From: an uncultured Myxococcales bacterium
Lineage (GTDB): Bacteria > Myxococcota_A > Bradymonadia > Bradymonadales > Bradymonadaceae
Direction: 5' to 3'
DNA length: 14,225 bases
NCBI GenBank assembly: GCA_913058025.1
Contig: CAJXPN010000024.1
Coordinates: forward strand, 1 to 14,225
The notes under the pieces were generated by a model. That model worked only from the letters and a program-made list of their open reading frames with translations, did not search any database and was not told the origin of the DNA. Shown here piece after piece: positions 1 to 9,840 of the stretch. Within the stretch, counting starts at the first letter, position 1. Each line of letters opens with the position of its first letter. Both the position numbers and the translations under genes were made by a program.

Positions 1-709
1 GGCCGCGCAGGCCGCGCATCTGCGTCCAGCGCTCGGCCTCGCGCCAGAGGTTGCCGTTGAGCGCGCTGCGCAGCATCTGCTTGATGTCGACGCGCAGGAG
101 CTCGTCGACGTCGACGTCGTCGCCGCCCTCCCCCGGGTGGATGAGCGCGCCGTCACCGGGGCTGCGGTCGTCGCGGCTGCGGGCGCGGTCCTCGAGGTCG
201 ATGTCGAGGAGGTACCCGTCTGGGAGGCCGTCGCCGGGGGCGTCGTCGGGCGAGCGGGTGGAGACGGCGGAGAGCGAGGTCGACGTGGTCCCGCCGGGGA
301 GGAGCTTGCGGCCGCGGACCTCGAGGGTCGGGAGCAGGCGGCGGTGCCCCGCGGCGCGGTGCGCCTCGTAGAACTCCTGGATCGCCTCGAGGACGTCGCC
401 GATGAAGGCGGAGTAGGAGCCGTGGGCCTCGATGCGATCGAGGATGACGTCGAAGACGGCCTCGGCGTCGCCAGGGTCGTGAGGGACGAGCCGCTGGGCG
501 ACCATGATCTTGAGGGCGTAGTCGGAGGCGCCCAGGTCCCAGAAGACGTCGAAGACGGAGACGTAGCGGTCCGGAGCGGGGAACTTGCGCAGGAGCGCGG
601 CGCGCAGGCGCTCACGGCGTCGGCGCGCGGCCTTGCGCCAGGCGACCGACCCCGAGCCGCCCGCCAGGACGCTCATGATGATCAGGAGCGTGATCGTGAC
701 CGGGTCCAT
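1..709 (-). CDS. Membrane-anchored protein of unknown function, partial (3' end off the window)
   Basis: The minus strand is open from an ATG at 709-707 to the left edge, giving at least 236 residues without a stop. The codons carry the strong C/G third-position bias of the neighbouring genes, which is why I take it as real. Residues about 4-23 form one hydrophobic segment (VTITLLIIMSVLAGG). A basic stretch (WRKAARRRRER) follows, so a single N-terminal anchor with the body in the cytoplasm is expected. Residues about 45-120 look alpha-helical and acidic (FDVFWDLGASDYALKIMV, then AFIGDVLEAIQEFYEAH). Residues about 140-200 are low-complexity and rich in Asp, Gly, Ser and Pro. The visible end turns helical again, with tryptophans (NLWREAERW). 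A GAGAGG sequence lies 3 bases before the ATG. I recognise no family. It is divergent from the peptidase gene to its right. Confidence 0.72.
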   Translation of the reverse strand, partial: MDPVTITLLIIMSVLAGGSGSVAWRKAARRRRERLRAALLRKFPAPDRYVSVFDVFWDLGASDYALKIMVAQRLVPHDPGDAEAVFDVILDRIEAHGSYSAFIGDVLEAIQEFYEAHRAAGHRRLLPTLEVRGRKLLPGGTTSTSLSAVSTRSPDDAPGDGLPDGYLLDIDLEDRARSRDDRSPGDGALIHPGEGGDDVDVDELLRVDIKQMLRSALNGNLWREAERWTQMRGLRG

Positions 710-909
710 CGTCCTCTCGAAGCGCGTGCCGTGTGGGTCGTCGAATCCTCGACGCGACCCTCGGGATCCATTAACGTCTCACGTCCCTCGTGTGGGCCTC
801 GATGAGGGCTCCGGTGAGGGCATGAAGGGAACGTGCGCACCGACGCGGTGCGAACCACCAGACGTACACGACGGGCGCCGTGAAGCACAGGCGAGGAAGC
901 CATGGGGGG
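710..909. other. Divergent intergenic region with two imperfect or short hairpins
   Basis: This gap separates the divergent membrane protein and M23 peptidase genes and must hold the promoters of both, but I find no convincing -35/-10 pair. Two inverted repeats are visible. One is at 735-760, with arms GGGTCG/CGACCC plus an inner TCGA/TCGA pair and a 2-base bulge. The other is at 836-852, CGCACC/GGTGCG with a 5-base loop, in the expected leader of the peptidase gene. Either could be an operator, but in DNA this GC-rich both may be chance. Confidence 0.3.
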
Positions 910-2052
910 GTGAAGTTCGGGCTCGCGGTGCTCGCCGCGGGCGCGCTGAGCGGGTGCCCCATCATGGGCGCGTCGCCGGCGTGCCTGGGGGGGGCGACGA
1001 TGCTCCAGGACGGGTCGTGCAAGGCGGGGCGAGCGCCGCTGCACGCGCTGCCGTTCCGCGCGGGCTACGCGACCAAGATCACGCAGGGGTTCCACGGCTA
1101 CCACAGCCACAAGGAGGACCTGGCGTACTCGATCGACTTCGAGTGCGAGGTGGGCGATCCGGTGGTCGCGAGCCGGGACGGGATCGTGTGGGACACGAAG
1201 AAGGACTCGACGGTGGGGTGCCCGGACGAGTCGTGCGTGAGCGAGGCGAACTACGTGATCCTCGACCACGGCGACGGGACGTTCTCGGAGTATTACCACC
1301 TCCAACACCTCGGGGCGCTGGTGAAGCGTGGGCAGCGGGTGTGCTCGGGTCAGCTCCTGGGGCTGTGTGGCAACACGGGGTTCTCCACGGGCGCGCACCT
1401 CCACTACGACCTGGCCGACGTCACCCGGCGCACGATCCCGGTGCGCTTCGACGAGATGACCCGGGAGAGGGGGGCGATCGGCCTGGCGGTCCCGGACACG
1501 ACGTACACCTCGGAGAACGGGAGGCGCGCGACGTGCGCCGAGGTCTCGCCGTCGAAGCTGAGCCGCTACGCGTTCGCCCACCACGGGATCACGCTGAACG
1601 CGGACGTGCCGATGACGCTGAGGAGCGGTCAGACGAAGGCGCGCATCTCGGGGCGTTACGTGGGCGCGCACCCGAACGTGACGGTCCACTACAAGAAGAT
1701 CGACGGGGGCGAGTGGATGGACGAGTGCGTGCCGCTGGAGGGGGGGCTGTTCGAGGTGGCCTTCGACTGGGAGAAGGCGGGAGCCCCTGGCTTCTACTGG
1801 TTCATGATGACGGGGAGCGACGCGCAGTGTCAGGGGCCGGGGTGGTCGTGGTCCTACAAGGTCCAGGTGATGGACGAGGCGGCGGCGCGCCCGCCCGCGG
1901 AGGAGCCCCCGCGGGACGCTCCGAAGATCGGGTCGAATACTCGGAGGGGGGTGTCTGTTGATCCACCCGGAAGTCTGTCATACTCACGTGAGAGCGGGGC
2001 TTCCGACGAACCCCATCACTCCAAGCGCCACGGCACGGGAACCGGAAGATGA
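910..2052 (+). CDS. M23 family (LytM-type) metallopeptidase lipoprotein
   Basis: Probable zinc endopeptidase acting on peptidoglycan cross-bridges or stems in the periplasm or at the outer membrane. From the GTG at 910 the protein has 380 residues. It starts with a short lipoprotein signal (one Lys, a hydrophobic run, then the lipobox LSGC with Cys16). The M23 core spans about residues 50-170: H67 and D76 (from SHKEDLAYSIDF), the VGDPVVASRDG strand, H130 in the YYHL motif, and the HLH zinc motif at 163-165. Extra cysteines (104, 109, 145, 153) suggest disulfides, as expected for an exported protein. A C-terminal beta-rich domain follows (about 220-320). GTG at 910 was chosen because GAGGAAG lies 10 bases upstream. 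An in-frame GTG at 880 would add ten residues but has no clear ribosome site. The last ~30 codons lose the normal codon bias. The stop overlaps the next start (ATGA). An active enzyme is likely, since all zinc ligands are present. Confidence 0.88.
   Translation: MKFGLAVLAAGALSGCPIMGASPACLGGATMLQDGSCKAGRAPLHALPFRAGYATKITQGFHGYHSHKEDLAYSIDFECEVGDPVVASRDGIVWDTKKDSTVGCPDESCVSEANYVILDHGDGTFSEYYHLQHLGALVKRGQRVCSGQLLGLCGNTGFSTGAHLHYDLADVTRRTIPVRFDEMTRERGAIGLAVPDTTYTSENGRRATCAEVSPSKLSRYAFAHHGITLNADVPMTLRSGQTKARISGRYVGAHPNVTVHYKKIDGGEWMDECVPLEGGLFEVAFDWEKAGAPGFYWFMMTGSDAQCQGPGWSWSYKVQVMDEAAARPPAEEPPRDAPKIGSNTRRGVSVDPPGSLSYSRESGASDEPHHSKRHGTGTGR
1958..1984 (+). promoter_or_regulatory. Candidate extended -10 promoter inside the 3' tail of the peptidase gene
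   Basis: TTGATC (1958-1963) and TGTCATACT (TG at 1976-1977, hexamer CATACT at 1979-1984) resemble a sigma70 -35 and an extended -10, with a short 15-base spacer. The site lies in the part of the peptidase gene where codon bias has gone, about 65 bases before the YcxB-like gene. It could give that gene its own transcription. This is a match by eye only. Confidence 0.27.
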
Positions 2053-2798
2053 GCGGCGACGAGGTCACATACCTGGTGACGACCGAGGACATCGCGCACC
2101 TCAACCACCACTTCACGCAGACGACGCCAGCGTTCAAGCGGTCGCGTCGCGCGGGCGTGGCGATGATCATGACGGGCGCGCTCCTGGTCGTGTTCGCGGG
2201 GGCCGGCTCGGCGTTCGCGATGAGCTTCCTGGCGACGTGCATCGTGATGAGCGCGCTGATGATGGCGGGGAGGCGCGGCCCGACGCGCCGCCAGGTGCGC
2301 ATGATCGACAAGATCTTCGAGGACACGCGCAACCGCGTGGTGTTGGGCCGGCATCAGATGAAGCTGCTGCCCGACCACATCGAGGTCTCGACCGACTACT
2401 CCCGCGGCGAGGTGAGCTGGGAGGGCGTCGAGCGCGTCGAGCAGGACGACTCCCACATCTACGTGTACGTGAGCGCGCTGAACGCGTACGTGATCAACAA
2501 GCGCTACTTCCCCTCGCGGGAGGCCGCGCAGATCTTCTACGACCAGGCCTGGAGGCTGCACGGCCGCGCGCTCCAGCTCGAGGCGCAGCGGAACGGGGGC
2601 TACCTGCCCGCGCCGGAGCCCTACCAGGTCTACCAGCCCGCCGCGCCGGCACACGCCGCGCTGCCCGCCGCGCCGCGCGCCCTGCCCGCCCCGGAGAACA
2701 CGCACACGCACGTGCCCACGCGCGCCCCCGCCGGCGGCGCGCCGTCTGGCCGACTACCCGACCCTCCCATCGGGTCGGGCACGGACGGGACCATCTGA
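2049..2798 (+). CDS. YcxB-like domain membrane protein
   Basis: A 249-residue inner-membrane protein of unknown role. Residues 1-34 are polar and end in a basic patch (KRSRR). Two hydrophobic segments follow at about 36-52 and 54-74, so both ends should face the cytoplasm. Residues about 100-168 match the pattern of the YcxB-like C-terminal domain: a 'DHIEVST' strand, an S-W-E/D-x-V/I motif (VSWEGVERV), aromatic strands (IYVYV) and 'VINKRYFP' before a final helix (EAAQIFYDQAW). The last ~65 residues are a Pro/Ala/Gly-rich, probably disordered tail that is not part of the family core. The start codon overlaps the stop of the peptidase gene, so the two are probably translationally coupled. A weak promoter-like site also lies just upstream. 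The family assignment is good, but no biochemical function is established for it. Confidence 0.78.
   Translation: MSGDEVTYLVTTEDIAHLNHHFTQTTPAFKRSRRAGVAMIMTGALLVVFAGAGSAFAMSFLATCIVMSALMMAGRRGPTRRQVRMIDKIFEDTRNRVVLGRHQMKLLPDHIEVSTDYSRGEVSWEGVERVEQDDSHIYVYVSALNAYVINKRYFPSREAAQIFYDQAWRLHGRALQLEAQRNGGYLPAPEPYQVYQPAAPAHAALPAAPRALPAPENTHTHVPTRAPAGGAPSGRLPDPPIGSGTDGTI
2757..2779 (+). repeat. Perfect 8-bp hairpin overlapping the 3' end of the YcxB-like gene
   Basis: CCCGACCC (2757-2764) and GGGTCGGG (2772-2779) pair perfectly around a 7-base loop. It lies 17 bases before the stop codon and has no following T-run. It may slow 3' exonuclease or act in Rho-dependent termination, or be chance in GC-rich coding DNA. 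Confidence 0.35.
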
Positions 2799-3057
2799 GC
2801 GACGCCGCCGGAGCCTACGAAGGGTCTGGGAGGGACCGAACGCCCCAGGACGGCCTGTGGGCCCGCCTACGGGCTCCGTATCCGTCGCAGGTGTTTACCT
2901 ATCCACCTTCGAATCGGCCCGCAGAGGCGCCCCGGCGGCCCCAGGTTCGTTCGGGGCACCTCGCCGCACACCGCCGCGTTGCCCGAGTGGGATGAAGTGC
3001 GTTAGAAGCAGCAGTCATTTTGAGACCAAACTCACGATACAGATCAGGATTGAAACC
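2799..3057 (+). other. Intergenic region and probable leader of leuS
   Basis: No gene is supported here. The first 190 bases are GC-rich and featureless. The last ~70 bases (about 2990-3057) are visibly AT-richer than anything around, which fits a promoter and untranslated leader. I could not find a well-spaced -35/-10 pair: TTGAGA at 3020-3025 has no matching -10. An in-frame ATG at 2992 would extend leuS by 22 residues, but the codons there (GTT AGA AGC AGC AGT CAT TTT) are unlike the gene. No T-box or leucine-rich leader peptide is seen. Confidence 0.5.
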
Positions 3058-5679
<2,622 letters not shown>

Positions 5680-5702
5680 GACCGCGGGTGAGGGGAGACG
5701 GG

Positions 5703-5749
5703 CAGGGCCCAGGAGGCACCTCTACGAGGGCGCCTGGGCCCTGTTCTCT
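5703..5749 (+). terminator. Intrinsic terminator of leuS
   Basis: CAGGGCCCAGG (5703-5713) pairs perfectly with CCTGGGCCCTG (5733-5743). Within the 19-base loop a second short stem (CCTC/GAGG, 5719-5722 and 5726-5729) can form. TTCTCT follows directly. It starts 24 bases after the leuS stop, where an intrinsic terminator is expected, although the T-run is interrupted. Confidence 0.82.
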
Positions 5750-5752
5750 GTG

Positions 5753-5780
5753 TTGGCCCTGGCGGGCCTGTCGATGTAGT
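5753..5780 (+). promoter_or_regulatory. Candidate promoter of the pterin dehydratase/FIST/kinase operon
   Basis: TTGGCC (5753-5758), a 16-base spacer and TGTAGT (5775-5780) match the sigma70 -35 and -10 at four of six positions each. It lies directly after the leuS terminator. Transcription would start near 5787, leaving a short leader with a strong AAAGGAG ribosome site at 5799-5805, 7 bases before the ATG at 5813. Confidence 0.4.
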
Positions 5781-5812
5781 GTGGTGGTTCAATACAACAA
5801 AGGAGAGCGACG

Positions 5813-6151
5813 ATGACCGGCGTTCTTGACAGAGGTAGGATCACGGACCGTGGCGCCCTCGAATTGCGCACAGGCGAGCTCGATGGGTGGACGCTCTCCG
5901 AGGATCGGATCGAGAGGGCGTGGGTGTTCGAGGACTTCGCGACCGCGGTGCGTTTCATCAGCGAGATGGCGCCGCACGCCGAGGAGCTCGACCACCACCC
6001 GGAGCTCTTCACGGTCTACGATCGCGTCGAAGTGACGTTGACGACTCATGACGCCGACGGGTTGACCGAGTACGACTTCGAGTTGGCGCGGCGCCTGGAT
6101 CGGGTGGCCGCGACGCTCGCACAGAAGACAACAGGAGACCCCAGCACATGA
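5813..6151 (+). CDS. Pterin-4a-carbinolamine dehydratase (4a-hydroxytetrahydrobiopterin dehydratase)
   Basis: Dehydrates 4a-hydroxytetrahydropterin, the product left by pterin-dependent aromatic amino acid hydroxylases, so that the cofactor can be reduced and reused. At 112 residues it is the usual size. The family signature is complete: ELDHHPELFTVYDRVEV with HHP at 61-63, then TTHDADGLTEYDFELA with His79 and Asp88. The N-terminal W-x-L strand (GWTLSEDRIERAWVFEDF) is also typical. The start has a near-perfect AAAGGAG ribosome site at 7-base spacing, the strongest in the window, fitting the first gene of an operon. Its stop overlaps the next start by four bases (ATGA). No hydroxylase gene is nearby, so the partner enzyme must be elsewhere. 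Its place at the head of a signalling operon is unexpected. Confidence 0.93.
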   Translation: MTGVLDRGRITDRGALELRTGELDGWTLSEDRIERAWVFEDFATAVRFISEMAPHAEELDHHPELFTVYDRVEVTLTTHDADGLTEYDFELARRLDRVAATLAQKTTGDPST

Positions 6152-7290
6152 AGGTCGAGTCGAGCATCTATCAGGCGGGGAAGGGTTGGTCGGACGAGCT
6201 AGGGGGGGCGGACTCGGAGCGCACGCTCGTGTTCGTGTTCGGCGCGTTCGAGTACGCGGAGGAGCCGGCGCGCTTCGAGGAGGTGCGCGCGGCGTACCCC
6301 TCGAGCGAGATCATCGGTTGCTCGACCTCGGGTGAGCTCTCGACGCGAGGGTTCCACACGGGGTCGCTGTCGCTGCTCGCGGTGCGCTTCGAGCGCAGCA
6401 AGCTGGCGATGAGCGTGGTCGAGCTCACAGGGGACGCCTCGGCGCGGGAGCGCGGCAAGGCGTTGATCGAGGGGCTCGAGCCCGAGGGTCTCTCGGCGGT
6501 GTTCGTGCTCTCGAACGGCGCGCACGCGAACGGCTCTCGCTTCATGGAGGGCATGAACGAGGCGATGCCCGAGGGCGCGACGCTCTCGGGAGGGGTCGCC
6601 TCCGCGTTCGAGTCGTTCGAGAGGATGTGGACGCTCGCCGGGGGCGAGCTCTCGTTCGATCGCGCGGTGGCGGTGGGCATCTATGGGGAGCACGTGCTCG
6701 TGAGCCACGGGACGCGCGGCGGGTGGGACCCGCTCGGGCCGACGCGCTCGGTGACGCGCTCGGTGGAGAACGTGGTGTACGAGCTCGACGGAGAGCCCGC
6801 GCTGGACGTGTACAAGAAGTACCTGGGGAAGCACGCCGACGAGCTGCCGCAGTCGGGCCTGTTCTTCCCGCTCGAGGTTCACCCACCGGGCGACGACGAG
6901 AACCCGATCATCCGGGCGATCGCGGACGTGGACGAGGCCCAGAGCGCGCTCGTCCTGTCGGGGGACGTGCCGGAGGGTTGGAAGGCGAGGATGATGCGCG
7001 GGAGCATGGATCGGCTGGTGGGCGGAGCAGCGGGCGCGGTCGCGGACGCGCTCGAGGGCGCGCGTGGCGATGAGGCGGTGTGCTTGACGGTGAGCTGCCT
7101 GGGGAGGAGGCTCGTCCTCGGAGAGAGGGTCGACGAGGAGTACGAGGTGATCAGCGAGCTACTCCCGGAGGGGGTGACCGTGGCAGGGTTCTACTCCCAC
7201 GGCGAGCTCTCACCGAAGGTGCTCGGGAGACTCTGTGACCACCGCAATCAGATGATCGCGGTCACCCTCATAAGCGAAGCGCGGGCATGA
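6148..7290 (+). CDS. FIST N/C domain sensor protein (NosP-like)
   Basis: A 380-residue cytoplasmic protein with no signal peptide or membrane segment. FIST_N covers about residues 25-205: the GCSTSGELSTRGFHTGS motif at about 58-73, the LSNGAHANG and LSGGVAS loops, and the boundary motif GGWDPLGPTRSVTRSVENVVYELDG. FIST_C covers about 218-372 and ends in the characteristic GFYSHGELSP with the final strand QMIAVTLISE. FIST proteins sit next to signalling proteins and are thought to bind small ligands. One branch, NosP, binds heme and senses nitric oxide, and is encoded beside a hybrid kinase. The same pairing is seen here, since the next gene is a hybrid kinase joined by an ATGA overlap. AGGAGA lies 9 bases before the start. 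Candidate heme or ligand histidines include 70, 126, 187 and 351. Ligand identity cannot be decided from the sequence. Confidence 0.9.
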   Translation: MKVESSIYQAGKGWSDELGGADSERTLVFVFGAFEYAEEPARFEEVRAAYPSSEIIGCSTSGELSTRGFHTGSLSLLAVRFERSKLAMSVVELTGDASARERGKALIEGLEPEGLSAVFVLSNGAHANGSRFMEGMNEAMPEGATLSGGVASAFESFERMWTLAGGELSFDRAVAVGIYGEHVLVSHGTRGGWDPLGPTRSVTRSVENVVYELDGEPALDVYKKYLGKHADELPQSGLFFPLEVHPPGDDENPIIRAIADVDEAQSALVLSGDVPEGWKARMMRGSMDRLVGGAAGAVADALEGARGDEAVCLTVSCLGRRLVLGERVDEEYEVISELLPEGVTVAGFYSHGELSPKVLGRLCDHRNQMIAVTLISEARA

Positions 7291-9425
7291 ACGAAGGCGA
7301 AGACGGCGAGCTGCACAAGACGTTGCGGCGACAGCTCAAGAAGGTGGGGATCGAGGGCCTCGACGAGGCCCCGAGCAAGGAGCAATGGGAGGCGCTCCTG
7401 GGCAGGCTGAATGCTTCATACGAGGAGGCCGATCGCGATCGGTACCTGCTCGAGCGCATGATCGACGTGTCCAGCGAGGAGCTGAACACGCTCAACGCGA
7501 AGCTCGAGTCGGACCGCACGCTGCTCACGACGGTGCTCGGTTCACTGAACACGGCCGTGCTCCAGATCGACCACGAGGAGAAGCTCGGCTTCATCAACCC
7601 TTACGGCCGTGATCTCCTGCTCATCGAGGAGGGCGACGGGGATCTGAAGGCAGAGTTCGAGTTCTTCAAGCCAGACGGGGAGAAGCTCGAGGACTCCGAG
7701 GTGAGGGAGGCGCTCTTCAGCGAGGGGAGCTTCTTTGGCCCGGACGTGACGCTGCTGCGCAAGGACGGCGTGAGGATCCCGGTGAGCCTGACGATCTCGC
7801 TGCTCATGGACCCCACGAGCCCGGGCGTGGTGATGAGCATGCACGACATCTCCGCGCTCAAGGAGGCCGAACGCCAGGCGCGCGAGGCGCACATCGAGGC
7901 GAAGGCCGCGGAGTCCGCGAGGATGGCCCAGCAGACGTTCCTGGCGAACATGTCGCACGAGCTGCGGACGCCGCTCAACGCGGTGATCGGGTACACCGAG
8001 CTGGTGATCGAGGAGCTCCAGGACGCCAACCTCGACGAGCACCTGTCCGACATGCGCAGGATCGAGCGCGCGTCGCTCCACCTGCTCGAGCTGATCAACG
8101 ACGTGCTCGACATGTCCAAGATCCAGGCGGGCCACGTGGACCTCGAGGTGACCGCGTGCGACATCGCGGCGCTGCTGCTCGAGGTCCAGGACACGGTCGC
8201 GCCGGCGGCCGAGAAGAACGGGAACAAGGTCACGCTGGAGTTCACGGGCGAGATCGAGGTCGAGTCGGACGCGCTGCGGCTGAAGCAGGCGCTGCTCAAC
8301 GTGGCGAGCAACGCGTGCAAGTTCACGAGCGACGGCACGATCGTGCTCGAGGCGTTCGGCCGTGAAGACGACGTGCTCGTGACGGTACGGGACGAGGGGA
8401 TCGGCATGACCCAGGAGACGCTCGATCGCGTGTTCCATGCGTTCGTGCAAGCGAACCCGTCGACCGAGCGCGTGTATGGAGGGACGGGCCTCGGGCTGGC
8501 GATCTCGAAGGACCTCTGCGACCTGATGGGGGTGAAGGTCGGGGTGGAGAGCGTCCAGGGAGAGGGGACGACGTTCTGGTTCGAGGTCCCGCGGAGGTTC
8601 CATACGGAGGACGCGGTCGTCGCGCGCAAGGAGGCGCCGACGCTGGGCGACGAGGTCAAGGGCCTCTCCGGTATGAACGTGTTGATCATCGACGACGACC
8701 CGGACGTCCACGAGCTCGTGAGCCGGTACCTGAGCAAGGAGGGCGTGGAGACGCTGTCGGCCTACGACGGCGCGCAAGGCATCCACGCCGCGCGCGAGCG
8801 GTCGCCGGACTTCATCCTGCTCGACATCAAGCTCCCGACGATCAACGGCTGGGACGTGCTGACGGTGCTGAAGTCGGATCCCGACACGGCGTCGATCCCG
8901 CTGCTGATGGTGAGCATCGAGTCGGAGTCGTCGCGCGCGTTCCACCTCGGGGCCCAGGACTTCATCGTCAAGCCGGTGACGCGGGAGCGACTCCTCGAGA
9001 CGCTCTCACGCTTCAAGGACCACGAGCGTGAGGGGACGGTGCTCATCGTCGAGGACGACAACGACCTGCGCCATATCATGAGGAAGCAGGTCGAGCAGCA
9101 GGCTCCAGGGTGGCGTACGCGGGTGGCCTCGAACGGGCTGGTCGCGCAGGAAGAGCTCCAGATCGACCACGACGTGGACCTGATCATGCTCGACCTCATG
9201 ATGCCAGGGATGGACGGCTTCGGGCTGCTCGAGGTGCTCGCCGACCACGACGACTGGCGCCACATCCCGGTGGTGGTGGTGACGGCGATGGAGCTCACGC
9301 CGACCCAGCGAGACACGATCAAGAGCCACACGAGCTCGATCATCGAGAAAGGCAAGAGCACACCCGCCGAGATCGCGACGCGGGTGATCAAGGAGTTGGG
9401 CGTGAGCCCCGGAGGTACGACGTGA
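7287..9425 (+). CDS. Cytoplasmic PAS hybrid histidine kinase with two receiver domains
   Basis: A 712-residue sensor kinase with no membrane segment. Order: a charged N-terminus and coiled coil (about 40-80), a PAS domain (about 80-190, ending VVMSMHDISALKEAERQ), a helical linker, HisKA with FLANMSHELRTPLN (phospho-accepting His224), and HATPase_c (about 325-435) with the N box around Asn342, DEGIGM (Asp369) and GGTGLGLA. Receiver 1 is about 463-575, with the acidic DDD at 469-471, phospho-Asp513 (LLDIKLP) and Lys562 (VKP). Receiver 2 is about 583-705, with Glu589/Asp590, phospho-Asp636 (LDLMMPGMDGF), Thr666 and a non-canonical Lys688 in EKGK rather than KP. Kinase and both receiver sites look functional. 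The start overlaps the FIST stop (ATGA) and lacks a strong ribosome site, implying coupling to FIST translation. FIST is therefore the likely input partner, as in NosP-NahK. Confidence 0.95.
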   Translation: MNEGEDGELHKTLRRQLKKVGIEGLDEAPSKEQWEALLGRLNASYEEADRDRYLLERMIDVSSEELNTLNAKLESDRTLLTTVLGSLNTAVLQIDHEEKLGFINPYGRDLLLIEEGDGDLKAEFEFFKPDGEKLEDSEVREALFSEGSFFGPDVTLLRKDGVRIPVSLTISLLMDPTSPGVVMSMHDISALKEAERQAREAHIEAKAAESARMAQQTFLANMSHELRTPLNAVIGYTELVIEELQDANLDEHLSDMRRIERASLHLLELINDVLDMSKIQAGHVDLEVTACDIAALLLEVQDTVAPAAEKNGNKVTLEFTGEIEVESDALRLKQALLNVASNACKFTSDGTIVLEAFGREDDVLVTVRDEGIGMTQETLDRVFHAFVQANPSTERVYGGTGLGLAISKDLCDLMGVKVGVESVQGEGTTFWFEVPRRFHTEDAVVARKEAPTLGDEVKGLSGMNVLIIDDDPDVHELVSRYLSKEGVETLSAYDGAQGIHAARERSPDFILLDIKLPTINGWDVLTVLKSDPDTASIPLLMVSIESESSRAFHLGAQDFIVKPVTRERLLETLSRFKDHEREGTVLIVEDDNDLRHIMRKQVEQQAPGWRTRVASNGLVAQEELQIDHDVDLIMLDLMMPGMDGFGLLEVLADHDDWRHIPVVVVTAMELTPTQRDTIKSHTSSIIEKGKSTPAEIATRVIKELGVSPGGTT

Positions 9426-9808
9426 AGAAGATCCTGTTGGCAGAAGACAACGAGGTAAACCGAGACATGCTCGCGAGGCGCCTGGTGCGCCGAGGCTACG
9501 ACGTGCTCCTCGCGGAGAACGGGGAGCAGGCGATCGAGCAGGTGTACGCGAAGTCGCCAGACCTCGTGTTGATGGACCTGAACATGCCGACGCTCAACGG
9601 CTGGGACGCGACGGCGAGGCTGCGCGCGGACCCTCGGGGCAAGGACGTGCCGATCATCGCGCTCACGGCGTACGTGATGCGTGAGGACTGGGAGCGCGCG
9701 ATCGACATGGGGTGCGACGCGGTGCTGACCAAGCCGTTCCGGTTCGCGGAGCTGCTCGAGGAGGTCGAGCGCTGGCTCGAGAGCGGCAGGACGACGACGG
9801 GCGAGTGA
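9422..9808 (+). CDS. Stand-alone response regulator receiver domain
   Basis: A single CheY-like receiver of 128 residues with no output domain. Acidic pocket Glu8/Asp9 (LLAEDN), phospho-Asp52 (LMDLNMPTLNGWD), Thr82 (ALTAY) and Lys104 (LTKPF) are all present. The AEDNEVNRDMLARRL start is typical of receivers that act with hybrid kinases. The GTG at 9422 is chosen because GGAGG lies 6 bases upstream and its first base begins a GTGA overlap with the kinase stop. An upstream extension in this frame is low-complexity Arg/Asp and is not real. It is the last gene of the operon. The codon before the stop and the stop itself lie within the left arm of a hairpin. It probably takes the phosphate from the hybrid kinase and passes it on, or signals through protein contact. 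The output target is not in the window. Confidence 0.93.
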   Translation: MKKILLAEDNEVNRDMLARRLVRRGYDVLLAENGEQAIEQVYAKSPDLVLMDLNMPTLNGWDATARLRADPRGKDVPIIALTAYVMREDWERAIDMGCDAVLTKPFRFAELLEEVERWLESGRTTTGE

Positions 9809-9829
9809 GACAGACGTCTCACTCGCCCG
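9798..9829. terminator. Perfect 14-bp hairpin at the 3' end of the response regulator operon
   Basis: CGGGCGAGTGAGAC (9798-9811) pairs perfectly with GTCTCACTCGCCCG (9816-9829) around the 4-base loop AGAC. It spans the stop codon of the receiver gene. There is no T-run on either strand, so it is a hairpin stop or RNA-end stabiliser rather than a textbook intrinsic terminator. Lying between convergent genes, it could serve both. Confidence 0.6.
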
Positions 9830-9840
9830 AAGCGATGGGT

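Noticed and set aside
880..909. Upstream GTG start of the M23 lipoprotein at 880
   Set aside because: In frame and possible, but it has no ribosome site, whereas GAGGAAG precedes the GTG at 910 and the lipoprotein signal works without the extension.
585..1961. Long plus-strand frame of 458 codons across the peptidase gene
   Set aside because: It is rich in Arg, Gly and Asp without domains, lies in a different frame from the M23 gene with its zinc motifs, and is a by-product of GC-rich coding DNA.
2976..3057. tRNA-like GCCCGAGTGG sequence and a possible T-box or leucine leader before leuS
   Set aside because: No cloverleaf, anticodon arm or acceptor pairing can be drawn, and there is no T-box sequence or leucine-codon leader.
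2992..3057. In-frame N-terminal extension of leuS from an ATG at 2992
   Set aside because: The codons are AT-ending and unlike the gene, bacterial LeuRS proteins start near the 3058 ATG, and AGGA is properly placed for 3058.
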